The position numbers and the translations under genes were made by a program. From Peribolospora baueri (taxonomy: Eukaryota; Basidiomycota; Peribolosporomycetes; Peribolosporales; Peribolosporaceae): a DNA stretch of 64,000 nt. Location of the stretch: assembly GCA_029717555.1 (NCBI GenBank), contig JAMDHS010000054.1, forward strand, positions 1-64,000, in the 5' to 3' direction. Positions 10,301-20,461 of the stretch are shown in pieces. The notes beneath the pieces were generated by a model that was not told where the DNA came from, ran no database searches, and was given only the letters and a program-made list of their open reading frames with translations. Position 1 is the stretch's first letter. The number at the start of each line of letters is the position of its first letter.

Positions 10301-12838
10301 TGATGATTTTTGAAACCAAAAGTCCCAGGTCAAAGGAAACAGGCCCTGTCTCGCGTATAAGCCAGACTCCGCTCACGATCAAGTGTCCCTCGTCGAGAAC
10401 GACTCTCCTCCACGGCACCTTCATCAAAGCTTTCCTGGCAGGTCTGGAGGCACTCTTCCTTTTTCCCTTCGGCAACGTTTTCGCGCCTTTCACCGGCGAC
10501 CCTTGAAGATGGTCGAGTTCGTCAGGGTATTCCTGTGCGACAGTTTGATACGTCTGTTGGGTCTCCAGACACGGCTACTGCATCAGCCAGGCTACTTTTC
10601 GCACTGAGATGGGTTCCATACATTTTGGTAGCGAAAACTCACGGTGATAACTAGGTCATACAGTTGAAGGTCTTCCTCGCTGACGTCGTTCCTGCTCCCG
10701 CCGTGGTACACGTAGTACCTCAGCTGGCCCTGGGCGACGTGCTGTTCGATCTGTGATTCCCAGTCTGTGTGGACGAGCAGAGAGGAAATCTTTAACGCAA
10801 ACACTCGCATTTACACTCTAATTGATAGAGCTCTCACTGTAAATGAGACTTAGAGGGACGACAATGAGAGTCGTTTTGGCGAAGCGGCTGTCGACAGGTT
10901 CTTGCCTTTGGGTCACAGCGGCACCTGCAGCGTCCGAGAGGATGAGTGCCAGCACCTGAATCGTCTTTCCAAGACCCATGGTGTCGGAGAGCAGACCGCC
11001 TACGCAAAAAGAGGCGAATTAGTAAAACACCGACCATCGACACGGGGCGAGAAGGACTCGGAAAATGTGTGCATTCCACTACGGACCTCGAATGAGCCTT
11101 GGAGCCTCCCTTGTGGGCTGCTTCGTCGCCACGTTCTGATAGACCGCATCTGTTCCGCCTTGACCGCCTGCTCTGATCGCCCGCCAGAGTTGCACTGGAG
11201 GATCCTCCGGCCGGATCGGCAGGATGGGGTGTTCGGCATTGGTCATCCACGCGAGCTGTGATGAGCAGAAGTGTGTGACGTTGAGTGGTCTTTGAGTGAC
11301 TACCTGATGCGGTCGATGGAGTGTACTCACTCCCTGAGACTGCAGACCACGTACACAAATTGGAACAAACGATAGGAAGCCCGTAGGTCAGCATTCGTAA
11401 AGTTCTGTTGTACCAGTTGGGCGAGTCCAGCAAACGGCGCGCACCTGATGAGGCAACAGCTCTACGGTCAGTTGGCCGCTAGCTTTTCCAGGAGGGTTGG
11501 GATGCTTGGGAAGAAGGGCGACGTCCACATCCTTGTCGGCGTCGAACAATTGGCCCAAAGCATCTTCGCCATTCTTCTTTTCCGTGGCCTTGAGCGCATT
11601 GAGAACGGCTTGAAGGTCCTCTACCTCGCGGTCGTTCGGCTGCGACGGTAAAACACCGCCTTCGCTTTTCTTCGAGACCGATGCTGCGCTGACCGATACG
11701 GCGCCTCGAGGCCGGCGGCTGGGAAGACAAATGAAGAGAAGTTCGGGTTGGGTGCAACGTATTCGATAATGTTCTCTGTCTCTCGCCGCCTCACCTGTCT
11801 GTGACGCCGGGCTGGTTGAACCCGCGCTGGCCAGGCGTAGCCCAGACCAAGATATCCCTCAGAGGACCCAGGGCGACGGCGGCGCCGAATATGTCCACAT
11901 CGATCTGAAGCGTGAACGTGTGGTGTCCTTCCATATTCCCCTCCACCATTATTCCTTCCGCGACCACGATGCCTCTGTCTATGAGAGGGGCCAGCCGCGC
12001 GGCCACTTCCCTGGGCATGTGGCCAATCTGCTCGCCCGAGAAATTGTCCACGCGGATAGCATTGGCGTCATAAGGGTTCGCAGGTTGGCGTGTAAGCCTG
12101 GCAACACCGAATAGGGAAGTAAGAGAGTAGAAAGCAGAGCTTGAGTTCGTTGACCGAGCATGCATGCGCATTGATTCGCGCACATGCAGTAAGGCGGAGA
12201 AATGGACGTCGCTCCCTTACGCTACAGCCTCGCCTGCGTCTACCAAGCCATGGTAGTGGCGCACGCCCACCACCTGTGTCTTCAGCGTGACGATCTTGAT
12301 AAACGGCTCGTCTTCTACCTCCTCTTCGCCCAGAGTTTGGTCTGAGACGCCGTCGTCAATCGATATGGGCGCGGCGCGGGACCCAGAGCCGGCCTGCGAT
12401 GCGACGCCAAACGCACGCTTACGCTTAGAGGATAGCCTGGGCGTCTGGGGGTCACGACAGAGAATATGCATCCAAGCAGTCTCAATGATCGCCCGTCCTT
12501 GCTTGCCGGGGAAACACCTGCTCTAGAGCACGAAACCAGAGCCGATTACATCCGCCAGAGTGGAATGTTCTCACATTCGGACCTGCTGCAACTTCTGAAG
12601 TGCCGGCATCGCTATCATCGTTCACAACAATAGGTTGACGAGGACTCTGAGCGAGGGCGAGCAAAGGGGGCAATAAGATGTTTCATCCTTGTTTTTTTGA
12701 AGGACCACGTCGGCCTCCCGTGATCTGATCGAAGCTGAAAGATCCTATGTGGCACCACGGACTCACCCCACCGCCGAAGCGTTCAGATGAGCGAGCGTTG
12801 GCGCCAGGGGCGCGGCCCGCTCCGTCTTCGATGCCCAT
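7375..12838 (-). CDS. Rad5/HLTF-like SNF2 helicase with HIRAN and RING domains
   Basis: Predicted nuclear DNA translocase and E3 ubiquitin ligase of the Rad5/HLTF family, which acts in post-replication repair by extending PCNA ubiquitination and remodelling stalled forks. Domain order is HIRAN (VVGVRHYHGL... NPYDANAIRVDNFSGEQIGH, about 12300-11850), SNF2 ATPase lobe (SDTMGLGKT near 11000; DEGH box near 10400; LRRTKNM near 9860), RING (CPICIDALKEP... CAHTFCRACIEEV... CPMDRR, 9210-8930), then helicase C (KVLLISIQTGALGLN, LTAASQVFLMD, RVHRLGQTRGVKVF). The C-terminus is LRDLVEIF and ends at a TGA at 7375-7377. The gene has many introns; exons 8321-8303, 8217-8187, 8105-8096, 8011-7989, 7913-7895 and 7826-7783 are all 44 nt or less and their phases agree. 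The last RING ligand position is Asp instead of Cys. The N-terminal exon choice (ATG at 12838) is less certain. Confidence 0.88.
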
Positions 12839-13365
12839 CTTAGTGGGCCACGATGGACACGTTTCGTTCCAGGCAAGCAGAACTGCGTGGGTTCGGTCTC
12901 ATTTTTCGCTCAGCAGTCGTCGTCAGTAGGCCGTCGTCGATCGACTCGGCCGCAGCGGACCCCGACCCGACGCTCGCGTTCTTCGATCTCGTTTCGCTGA
13001 TCGAACTTCGAATCCGTCCTGCGAGTCTGGAAACGCTTGATGACTTTCAGCAGAGTCTCGTTGACCTCAACAAGGCGACATCGTTGTCCTCCGGGTACTC
13101 TGAGTGGAAGAGGTTCATATACTGCATTCAGAGTCAGAACAGAGGGCACGATCTTCGCCTTTCTGTTCTGTCCAGGCTCGCCTGCTTCTACGCCAATCTC
13201 TCTATCCCACTTCGGCCTCTATTCTTGCCCTAGCCTGTATGGTCATGACGTTTCCTATTCATGCCAGAATGTGTGCGGGCTGTCCACACCGTCCGCCATC
13301 GGCGCTGATATCGTACACGCGATTCTCCTCCACCCCATAGGCATGTCAGCGAGCCTCGCCTTTCC
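12839..13365. other. Interval between Rad5-like and mL61-like genes, unresolved ORFs
   Basis: This should hold the Rad5-like promoter and the mL61 3' flank. Two overlapping open frames on opposite strands look moderately coding: plus 12853-13233, and a minus frame ending at 12910 with LVEVNETLLKVIKRFQ and a charged tail. I recognise neither, and neither has a clean exon structure. A short unannotated gene is possible. Confidence 0.35.
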
Positions 13366-14077
13366 CTATGACTCCGAAGCCGGCGCAGCCGAGTTCTCTG
13401 CTGCTTCTGGCGCAGTCGATGGTCTCATCGAAGTGGCCTCCGGATGGTTCGTGAGCTGTAAGAGCTCGTTGACGATGGCCGTGTTATCCTTCCTCGTCAT
13501 TACGAGCGTTTGGGAGGGACCATCATCTGATGAATGGGGGAGGGGGGCCATCGAAAAGCGACAACCGAAAAAGCGGAACGGATGTGAATTCCACCTATGA
13601 CAAGACGTGCATGACCAAGTTGATGGGCCAACGGCCAAAACTTTTTTTCTAACTCACGGAAGTCAACAACGAGCTTGGGCTCAAACCGGGCCATTTCACT
13701 TCTTCGATCCACCTTGATCGCAAGGGAAGGGTTGGCGTACGCGAGGCGGGGTAAGTTTTGTTTGATGAAGTACCTGAAGTGGAATACGTGGAAGAAGCAA
13801 CGGAGAACCGAGGTCAGATGGGACAAAGCCTAGGCACGCTTTTAATTCTTTTGTTCGGAAAACTTCGTCGGCTCTCCACAGATGGCTTTGGAGCTCGCCT
13901 CGGCTATCCGTCGGCTCTCCACCAAAACTTCTCAACCCACCTCGCCCCCATGTGCGTGTTCCGCGCGGCCAGCTCGACGGTGAGGCTTTTCACCCGAGGC
14001 GGCAACGGCGTTGCGCCAGGGCCGTGGGTGAGCGAGTGGAGGACCACCGCGAGTGCCGAGGGCTTTTTGGGAGTCAT
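13366..14077 (-). CDS. Mitochondrial large-subunit ribosomal protein, mL61/Mrp49-like
   Basis: Structural protein of the mitochondrial ribosome with an L51/S25/CI-B8 (thioredoxin-like) fold. Exons 14077-13941, 13773-13658 and 13526-13366 sum to 414 nt, or 137 residues, a usual size for the family. Visible landmarks are HGPGA near residue 18, the exon-1 end HMGAR, then FIKQNLPRLAYANPSLAI, and after the third junction HDGPSQTLVMTRKDN. The tail is Glu/Ala/Ser-rich. It is divergently paired with the mitochondrial fission gene MDV1, with start codons about 300 bp apart. Related CI-B8-fold proteins (mS25, mL43, NDUFA2) are alternatives; the N-terminal pattern favours Mrp49/mL61. Confidence 0.75.
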
Positions 14078-14377
14078 TTTGCTAGCTGGTCAGAAACAAG
14101 TAGACTTCTCGTTCCCGGTCAAGTCGTTCGATGTTGCCACGCGTGGGAACCAACCTGCTGCGGCTGTCCCTGGTCCTGCCGACGAAGCGGTCTCATGCGG
14201 GCCGGAAGGCACAGAACGCGGGCAACTGTCACACGCTGCTGTCGTCAGGCCCCACTACCACTCCCTTGCCTAGCAAGGTCTCTCGCCGTCTTCTTCGGGC
14301 AAGTGCGTCTCGAACGTACCCGAGCGCTGCTTGCGCTGCTTGCACTGCCTTTTGCTTCTCCGCTTCTTTCGCACGAC

Positions 14378-17300
14378 ATGAGCGCGAGACACGGCGGCGC
14401 GGACGACCAGGCTGGAGGGGTGCCTGGGGCGCCTTCGACCTCGACGTTCTCCTCAGTCATCTCGTCCACCAAAGCCTATCTCCACCCATTTGCATCGGCG
14501 GCCGCGTCCTCCGCTTCCGCTGCTCCCACTCAACATACGGAACACCATCGCGTCCTCTCCGATCTCGCTCCGCACATCATGCGCCCGCGTATACTCAACG
14601 CCGCCGCCAACGCGTCCGGCTCGGTCGCGTCCGCCGCCAGCTCGAGCCAACTCACCCTTCGTGGCTCAAGGGTCAACGCTATGAGCCGCTACTCGCCCCT
14701 CTCCAATCCCGCTCGCAGCCTGATCCGATATACCGTTACCGGAAACTCGGGCCCGACGAGTAGCACGGACCTGCGCATCCTCGAAATGACCGACGAGATT
14801 CTCGCCTCGGACTTGCCTGACCCGATCGGCATCGCAGACGAGGTTTCTCTCTTCCGGGGCTTTCAGGCCACCATGCCTTCCGCGCTCGATCATCGCTCGA
14901 AGCGGCGCAAGGCGAGGGGTAGGGACGAGCCGCATCTGGGCCTCAAGACGCTTGGTATGCAAGCAAGGGGCCTTTTGACTGAGACCGGTGAGCAGCAGGA
15001 TGATTCCGGTCCTCCCGAATCCGTAGCGAACAAGGCAAGGAGACGAAAGAGGAGGGAGAGCAAAGGCGTGGGTGGTGGGCTCGAATCGAAGCTTAGTCCA
15101 GAGGAGCTCAAGGAGCAAGTGGATGAGATCAGGACGGATAAGGAAAACCTCAACGTTCGGAGGGTGAGTATGGCCATTGATCGTCCCGAGGCGTTTCAAT
15201 GAAAACTCTTGCTCAGCTCTAGCTTGTTTCTATTCCCAGGTGCTCGTCAACGCCGAGATCGCGGAGGTGGACAACAAAATTGCCCAGCTGGAAGCGATAC
15301 GCGAAGGTCTTCGACAGAGCTTGCTTGGTTTGCACGAGGAGGAGCTGGAGCTGAACGATGAACGTGAGTGCTATAGGGAGATGCTGCACGTACTTACCCA
15401 GTTTAGCTCTGTGCTCAGTAGTCTACCTTTATACCTTCTAATGCTCTTTCATTTAGTGGAAGGCGTAAGCGAGATTTTGACGCTTCAGCGAGACCGACGA
15501 GCTATGCCGGGTGCATCGTCCCAGTCGGCCGCAAGATCTTCACGGCGACGGAAGGGTGAGCTCGTCATCCTTCATGAAGCCAGACTTTCATTTGGCCATC
15601 GTCTTACACCCGGTCTTCACTCACTGCGAACCACCTAGGTCCAGCTTTCTTGCCGTCTGAACATGACGACTTGCCGTCGGGGGTCGCCTTCATGGTGTGT
15701 TAAATTCCGCAGGGTTTATCTTGGTCGAAGCTCAGCTGATAAGGCTTTTGCCCGGCTCGTTTCCCAGACGCTGGCCAACCACTCTGCCCCAATCACCGCT
15801 CTCGACCTCTCCGAGCCGTATGGCACTCTCGTCTCCGCTTCGCTGGACGAGTCAGTGCGCGTCTGGGATCTGTCAACAGGCGACGTAGTAGGCCGGCTAC
15901 GAGGTCACCGCGGTGCGGTTAAGTGCCTGCAGGTGGAAGACGAACTGACGATCACCGGCTCGACGGACAGTACTGTACGCCTCTGGGACCTTCGACGGGT
16001 GGAGGACTACGAGAACAGTCTAGCCGTTGCGGCTAAGAATGGGATTGGAGAGGATGAGCTGGCGGCTAGGATGGCTGCTGCCAATATTGAAGGTGCGGCT
16101 GCAGACCCTGGTGAGGGAAGCGCCAACGACTCGGGCTCCGCCATTAGGAACAGCTCGTTCACCAAGGAGGATCAGAGGGGAGATCCGTGTCTGCGCACAC
16201 TCGAGGGTCATTCCAAGGCCGTGACGTGCTTGTACTTTGATGATAGCTGCCTGGTATGTTCTCGCTCCTTCGCCATGCGTCCGCGTTGCAAGGACGTCAC
16301 CTGACTTCTGCCGCCATACCCGTCCATCTGCACAGGTGACGGGCGCCTCAGACAAGACGCTCCGCCAATGGGACCTCAACACAGGCCAATGTATTCTCAC
16401 GATGGACATCCTTTGGGCCATCTCCAACCCTTCCTCCTCCCAAGCTCTCTCTGCCACCTCAGCCGGCGGCTGGGACGACTTAGCCCCATCCACATCTCCA
16501 GGCCGTCGCTCCGCTCGAAGCTCCCTTGGCTACGACGCCACGGGCTTAGGAAGCAGCGTCAATTTTGCCGGCACGTTCTCCCACCCCACCCCGCCCTACG
16601 CAGACGGCAGTTGGGAGATGTACCAGGATTTCGTGGGCGGCGTGCAGTTCTGGGGGTATGCACTTGCGAGCGGCAGCGGGGATGGCGGCGTGCGCATGTG
16701 GGACAGTGAGTGATCCTCTCCTTCGTCTCATTCCGCGAGGCTTTCAACCCATGACAGCGTGACGCTGAACTCGGCCGCTTGATTCTCTGTTTCAAAGTGC
16801 GAACCGGCCAAGCCCACCGAACGCTCCTCGGCCACACAGCGCCCGTTACGTGCCTCCAGTTTGACGAGACGTACGTCATCTCTGGGAGCTTGGACAAGTC
16901 TATTCGGGTGAGTCGACAGCGGTTCAGTAAACGTGTGCCCGTGACCGCCAGCGCTGCCTTCTGTGACCCATGCCATTCGCTGACGTCCGTCCTCCCCTTC
17001 CTTGGCTGATTTTGCAACCGACAGATATGGGACCTTCGCACGGGAGCTATCGCCGACTCAATCAAGTACGACTACCCGGTCACGGCCCTTCAGTTTGACA
17101 CGCGGAAGATCGTTGCTGCTACGGGAGAGAATGGGATCAAGGTGGGTCTTCGTGCTTGTCAGCGCCCGGCCCGTTACCGTCGATTTGCTCTTCGCTCCTG
17201 GCCGTTGTTTAACATGATTGTCAGACGCCTGAATTTGGGCGAGGGCGAAGTCGGGCCGGACAGCCTAGTGGCGAGAATGCGAAAAGCGTGTATCCGGGGG

Positions 17301-17972
17301 CGCAGCAGGAAGCGCAAACGCTCGATAGAGATTTGCTTCTATTCGAAAGTCTGGGCCACTCAATCCTAGCCCTTTCGCCAGTTGGACATGGTCGCTCCAC
17401 TGACGCTGGCTGTTGCCGCAGTATGTCGTCGAACCGCCGAGCTGATCATTTTCCTTTTTTTTCCGGCCACTCGCTTGTCAACCTTCTCCATTCACTCACA
17501 ATACGATAGGTGAGTTCCGTGAAGCCAACCTCTGTCACGTCATCGAGGAGCGAGCGAGGTGGTACACGAGCGGAGCGACGATTCAGCATCTTTGTTATGT
17601 GCAATCTGAGCATGCTTCGGCCTGAGAAACCGACATGCGCACGACGAAAATCTGTATTGTTTTAACCCCATCTGACCGCTTTCCAATGATGGATGTCTCG
17701 CTCGCTCTGGAGAGACTTCTCCTGGTCGGTTGACCGCTCGCAAATGAGGTTCGGCTCGTTGACCCTTTCTTCCTTTTTTTCACGCTTCCCTCTACTCGTT
17801 ATTTTTCTCCCGAACCCTCCGACGCCGAAACAAGATCTACAATCGCACAACCCTCCAGCACACCTCACTCACTGTCAACGGCCACACGAGCCCCGCCGAA
17901 AGGTTACGGTACGCGGACAGTTACCTCGTCAGTGGGGGGAGGGATAATACGGTCAAGGTATGGGCGTTGTGA
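14378..17972 (+). CDS. MDV1: Mitochondrial division protein 1 (Mdv1/Caf4 family, WD40)
   Basis: Cytosolic adaptor that links Fis1 on the outer mitochondrial membrane to the dynamin Dnm1 during mitochondrial fission. A disordered N-terminal half is followed by a coiled coil (NAEIAEVDNKIAQLEAIREG) and WD40 repeats (HSAPITALDLSEPYGTLVSA, STDSTVRLWDLR, GHTAPVTCLQFDE, SGGRDNTVKVWAL). Nine exons: 14378-15163, 15240-15363, 15457-15555, 15639-15694, 15768-16253, 16336-16705, 16798-16907, 17025-17141 and 17835-17972. Together they give 2286 nt (761 aa). The last intron (693 nt) is much longer than the others, and an open stretch from 17225 could be one more exon of unknown validity. The C-terminal IYNRTTLQ and NGHTSPAERLRY match the family's last blade. 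Confidence 0.87.
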
Positions 17973-18550
17973 GTCTTGTTGGTCGTCGGGGGGATGGATG
18001 CATGAAGGAAGGGACGGCTGGGTCGGTGCGCATTACTTTGGCCAGCGGATAGAACTTGGTCGTGTAGAGTCGGTCGCTCGACCGGCCGAGTGTCCATCAG
18101 ACAGGCGGAAGGTAGGGAGAAAGACGGCAGAGCTCGTGGGAGGCACCTCGGCCCATGCTCCTTCGTCCGGTGTTCGTGCTCTCGCGGCCGCAGAGCGGCT
18201 TTGTGGCTCGGACTGAGATGGATGAGAGGAAAGCATATATACTGTGTCTGCAAGCAAACGAGTTTTCGTGGGTCCCACTTCGCTGCGCGTGAAGCTGTCA
18301 CGTCTCAACCGCGCGTCGGTATCAGATTGAACGACGAAAGCCCGCTCGCAGGATTTAGCACGGTCGAACTCTCATGGATACATGCAGATTGTGATGTAGA
18401 GATGGAGCAAGAAGGCAGGTGGCGTGGGAGACAAGAGAAAGTGCGACCGATGAAGGATGGATGATAAAGTGAAGAGGGCGAGAGAAAATGACCGAGCTGG
18501 GACGCAACTGGACTGGCGCACAGCCAACCGTCTCGACTTTTCTCTAACTT
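17973..18550. other. Convergent intergenic region MDV1/GET2
   Basis: Both flanking genes end here. I see no ORF with domain-like content, no tRNA and no repeat. It should contain both 3' UTRs and polyadenylation signals. Confidence 0.6.
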
Positions 18551-20108
18551 TCAATGACGCCCGGTCGACTCCACGTTGTACGTCCCCTTCTCTGAGCCCA
18601 CCTCCCGGACCGTCCATCCGGCGAACGTGACCATGAGCCCTACGGCGAAAACTAGTAGAGCAAGGTCCGTCAGCATGGAGCTGGCGAGAGACCAGTAGCG
18701 CGCGAGGGTTTGGAGCAAGATTCGGAGGGTGGGGAAGGGGAGGTAGGCGGAGAAGGCGTATAGGGTTGAGGACGGTGGTGGGCGGTTCTGGCGGGTGGCA
18801 AAAGAAAAAAACGGTTGAGTTACATAGTATGGAGAAAGGGAGCTAGAGTAGGATTTGAGGCGAGTGGGCTGAAAGAGCACGTGTGAGCATTGGTTCGCTC
18901 GGCTCACCTTGAACAGGAGCAGCCGGGTCGTTTGCAAGACAAGCTCTATGGTAACGAAAATCCAAAAGATGGGGATCTGGAGAAGAAACGATGGGAAGGA
19001 GATGGAACACGCACGCAGCGCTATTTAGTCGACCGGGCAGTCCGATCGAAGCGAGCCGTCGGTAACCTCGTGAAGAACGGGGCCCCCAAGTCATCCGAAC
19101 GCTCACCGAATCGACGCTCGAGGCGCCGCCAACCCCAAACACCTCGTCGGGATGCGGCTTCTGCCATCCGAGGGAGGCCCATCGCTCCATTGCACCCATG
19201 CTCCTTCCGGCTCCCGCTGCCTGTACGCCTTCAAACGCGTCCTCTGTCTTCTCTGGCGGAGGTGCCCCATTGACCCCGGCACCGGACTGACTTCGCCATC
19301 CGACAACGACAAAGACCGCGAGGCCGAGCATGGCGAGAAAGTGAAGTAGATCAAACAGCTTGTCGGCAAACGTTTTCTTAGATGATTGACGGGCTACGTC
19401 TGGAGGAACCATTCCGGGCCCAGGTCCTGCGCCCTGTTGGCCTTGCATTTGAGCGAGGAAAGAGGCAAAGTCCGGCATGCCTTGCGCGCCACCCGGTCCC
19501 TGAGCTGCACCTGCGCCTGCGCCAGGATGCACACCTAGAAGAGCTTGAAGAGGGTTGAACTCTCCCATATTCCCACTCCCGCCGCCGCCGCCGCCGCCAA
19601 ACGTGTTCCTCCACATCTCCGCCTGCAATGACGCCAATTCCTCTTCCCTCTTGCCTCCCGCGCCGCCCGCAACCGAAGAAGAGGAGGGTGAAAAGTGTGA
19701 AATGTCCACTTCTTCCGGATCCGCATGCTCCGCCCGAGCTGCTGGCCTTTGTCGAGCGTTTCGCGCTCCAAGGTCGTCCTCATCCTCCTCCTCGCCGGTG
19801 AAAGTAGCGGTGCTGAGCTTGGGCGTGCTCGTACCTCCCGCACCAGCGGAGAGAGAGGGTGAAGGCGCAGCAGCGGCCGCGGGGGGAGGTGAGGCGTATA
19901 ACTTGCTCCCCTCCTCGCCCCTCCCCGTCTGCGTAATCCGAGCCAGCCGGTCCGAGCCCCGAGCGAGGATCTTGGCCTTGCGAGCTTCGCGCTTCAGGCG
20001 GGCTGCTTCGGCTGGCGATGGCGGGGCGAGAGACGGAGATGGAGAGGGGGAGGGGGAGGAATGCGGTGGCAGGGTCGAGGTTGTTGGGTCGGGCGTCGGT
20101 TCTGCCAT
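18551..20108 (-). CDS. GET2: Golgi-to-ER traffic protein 2 (GET complex receptor subunit)
   Basis: ER-membrane receptor subunit for tail-anchored protein insertion; with Get1 it receives the Get3-cargo complex. The N-terminal cytosolic tail carries the basic Get3-binding motif (RLKREARKAKILARGSDRLA, about residues 36-56). A long Gly/Ala/Pro-rich linker follows, then three hydrophobic segments: LFDLLHFLAMLGLAVFVVV, IPIFWIFVTIELVL and LADLALLVFAVGLMVTFAG. Exons 20108-19107, 18976-18908 and 18868-18551 give 1389 nt (462 aa). Sequence conservation in this family is low, so the call rests on architecture: basic motif, linker, three membrane segments. A diverged CAML-like protein would look the same. 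Confidence 0.75.
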
Positions 20109-20461
20109 GGTCGTCTTCGAGGCTTCTCGAGGCTCGTGTTGGAGAATGGAAGAAGCGATCGCTCGTCGTCATCGGTGACGTTTGCCGCAGCCGATTCTCC
20201 CCGTCTCTGTCCGCTGGCACGTGCAGTCGGAATGGAGACTGCGACGCTTCGACGGTTGCGGACGACAAGGAGACAGAACAGAACAGAACGGTGGATGCTC
20301 AACTCCTTACTGTAACGTTTCTCGGGTCGACTCGGCTCACCTTAGCTCGGCGCTCACCTCCTCCGGCCCTCGCCCTGCCCGGTCCGAGTCGCTTCCAGGT
20401 CTTCCACTCTCGCTTCCCTCATGCCCCCGCTCATCGTCTAAACGGCCACTGCTATCAGGCC

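Noticed and set aside
12853-13233. Plus-strand 126-residue frame opposite the Rad5-like promoter
   Set aside because: Codon pattern is acceptable but the opposite strand is equally open and no family is recognised; kept only as an unresolved interval.
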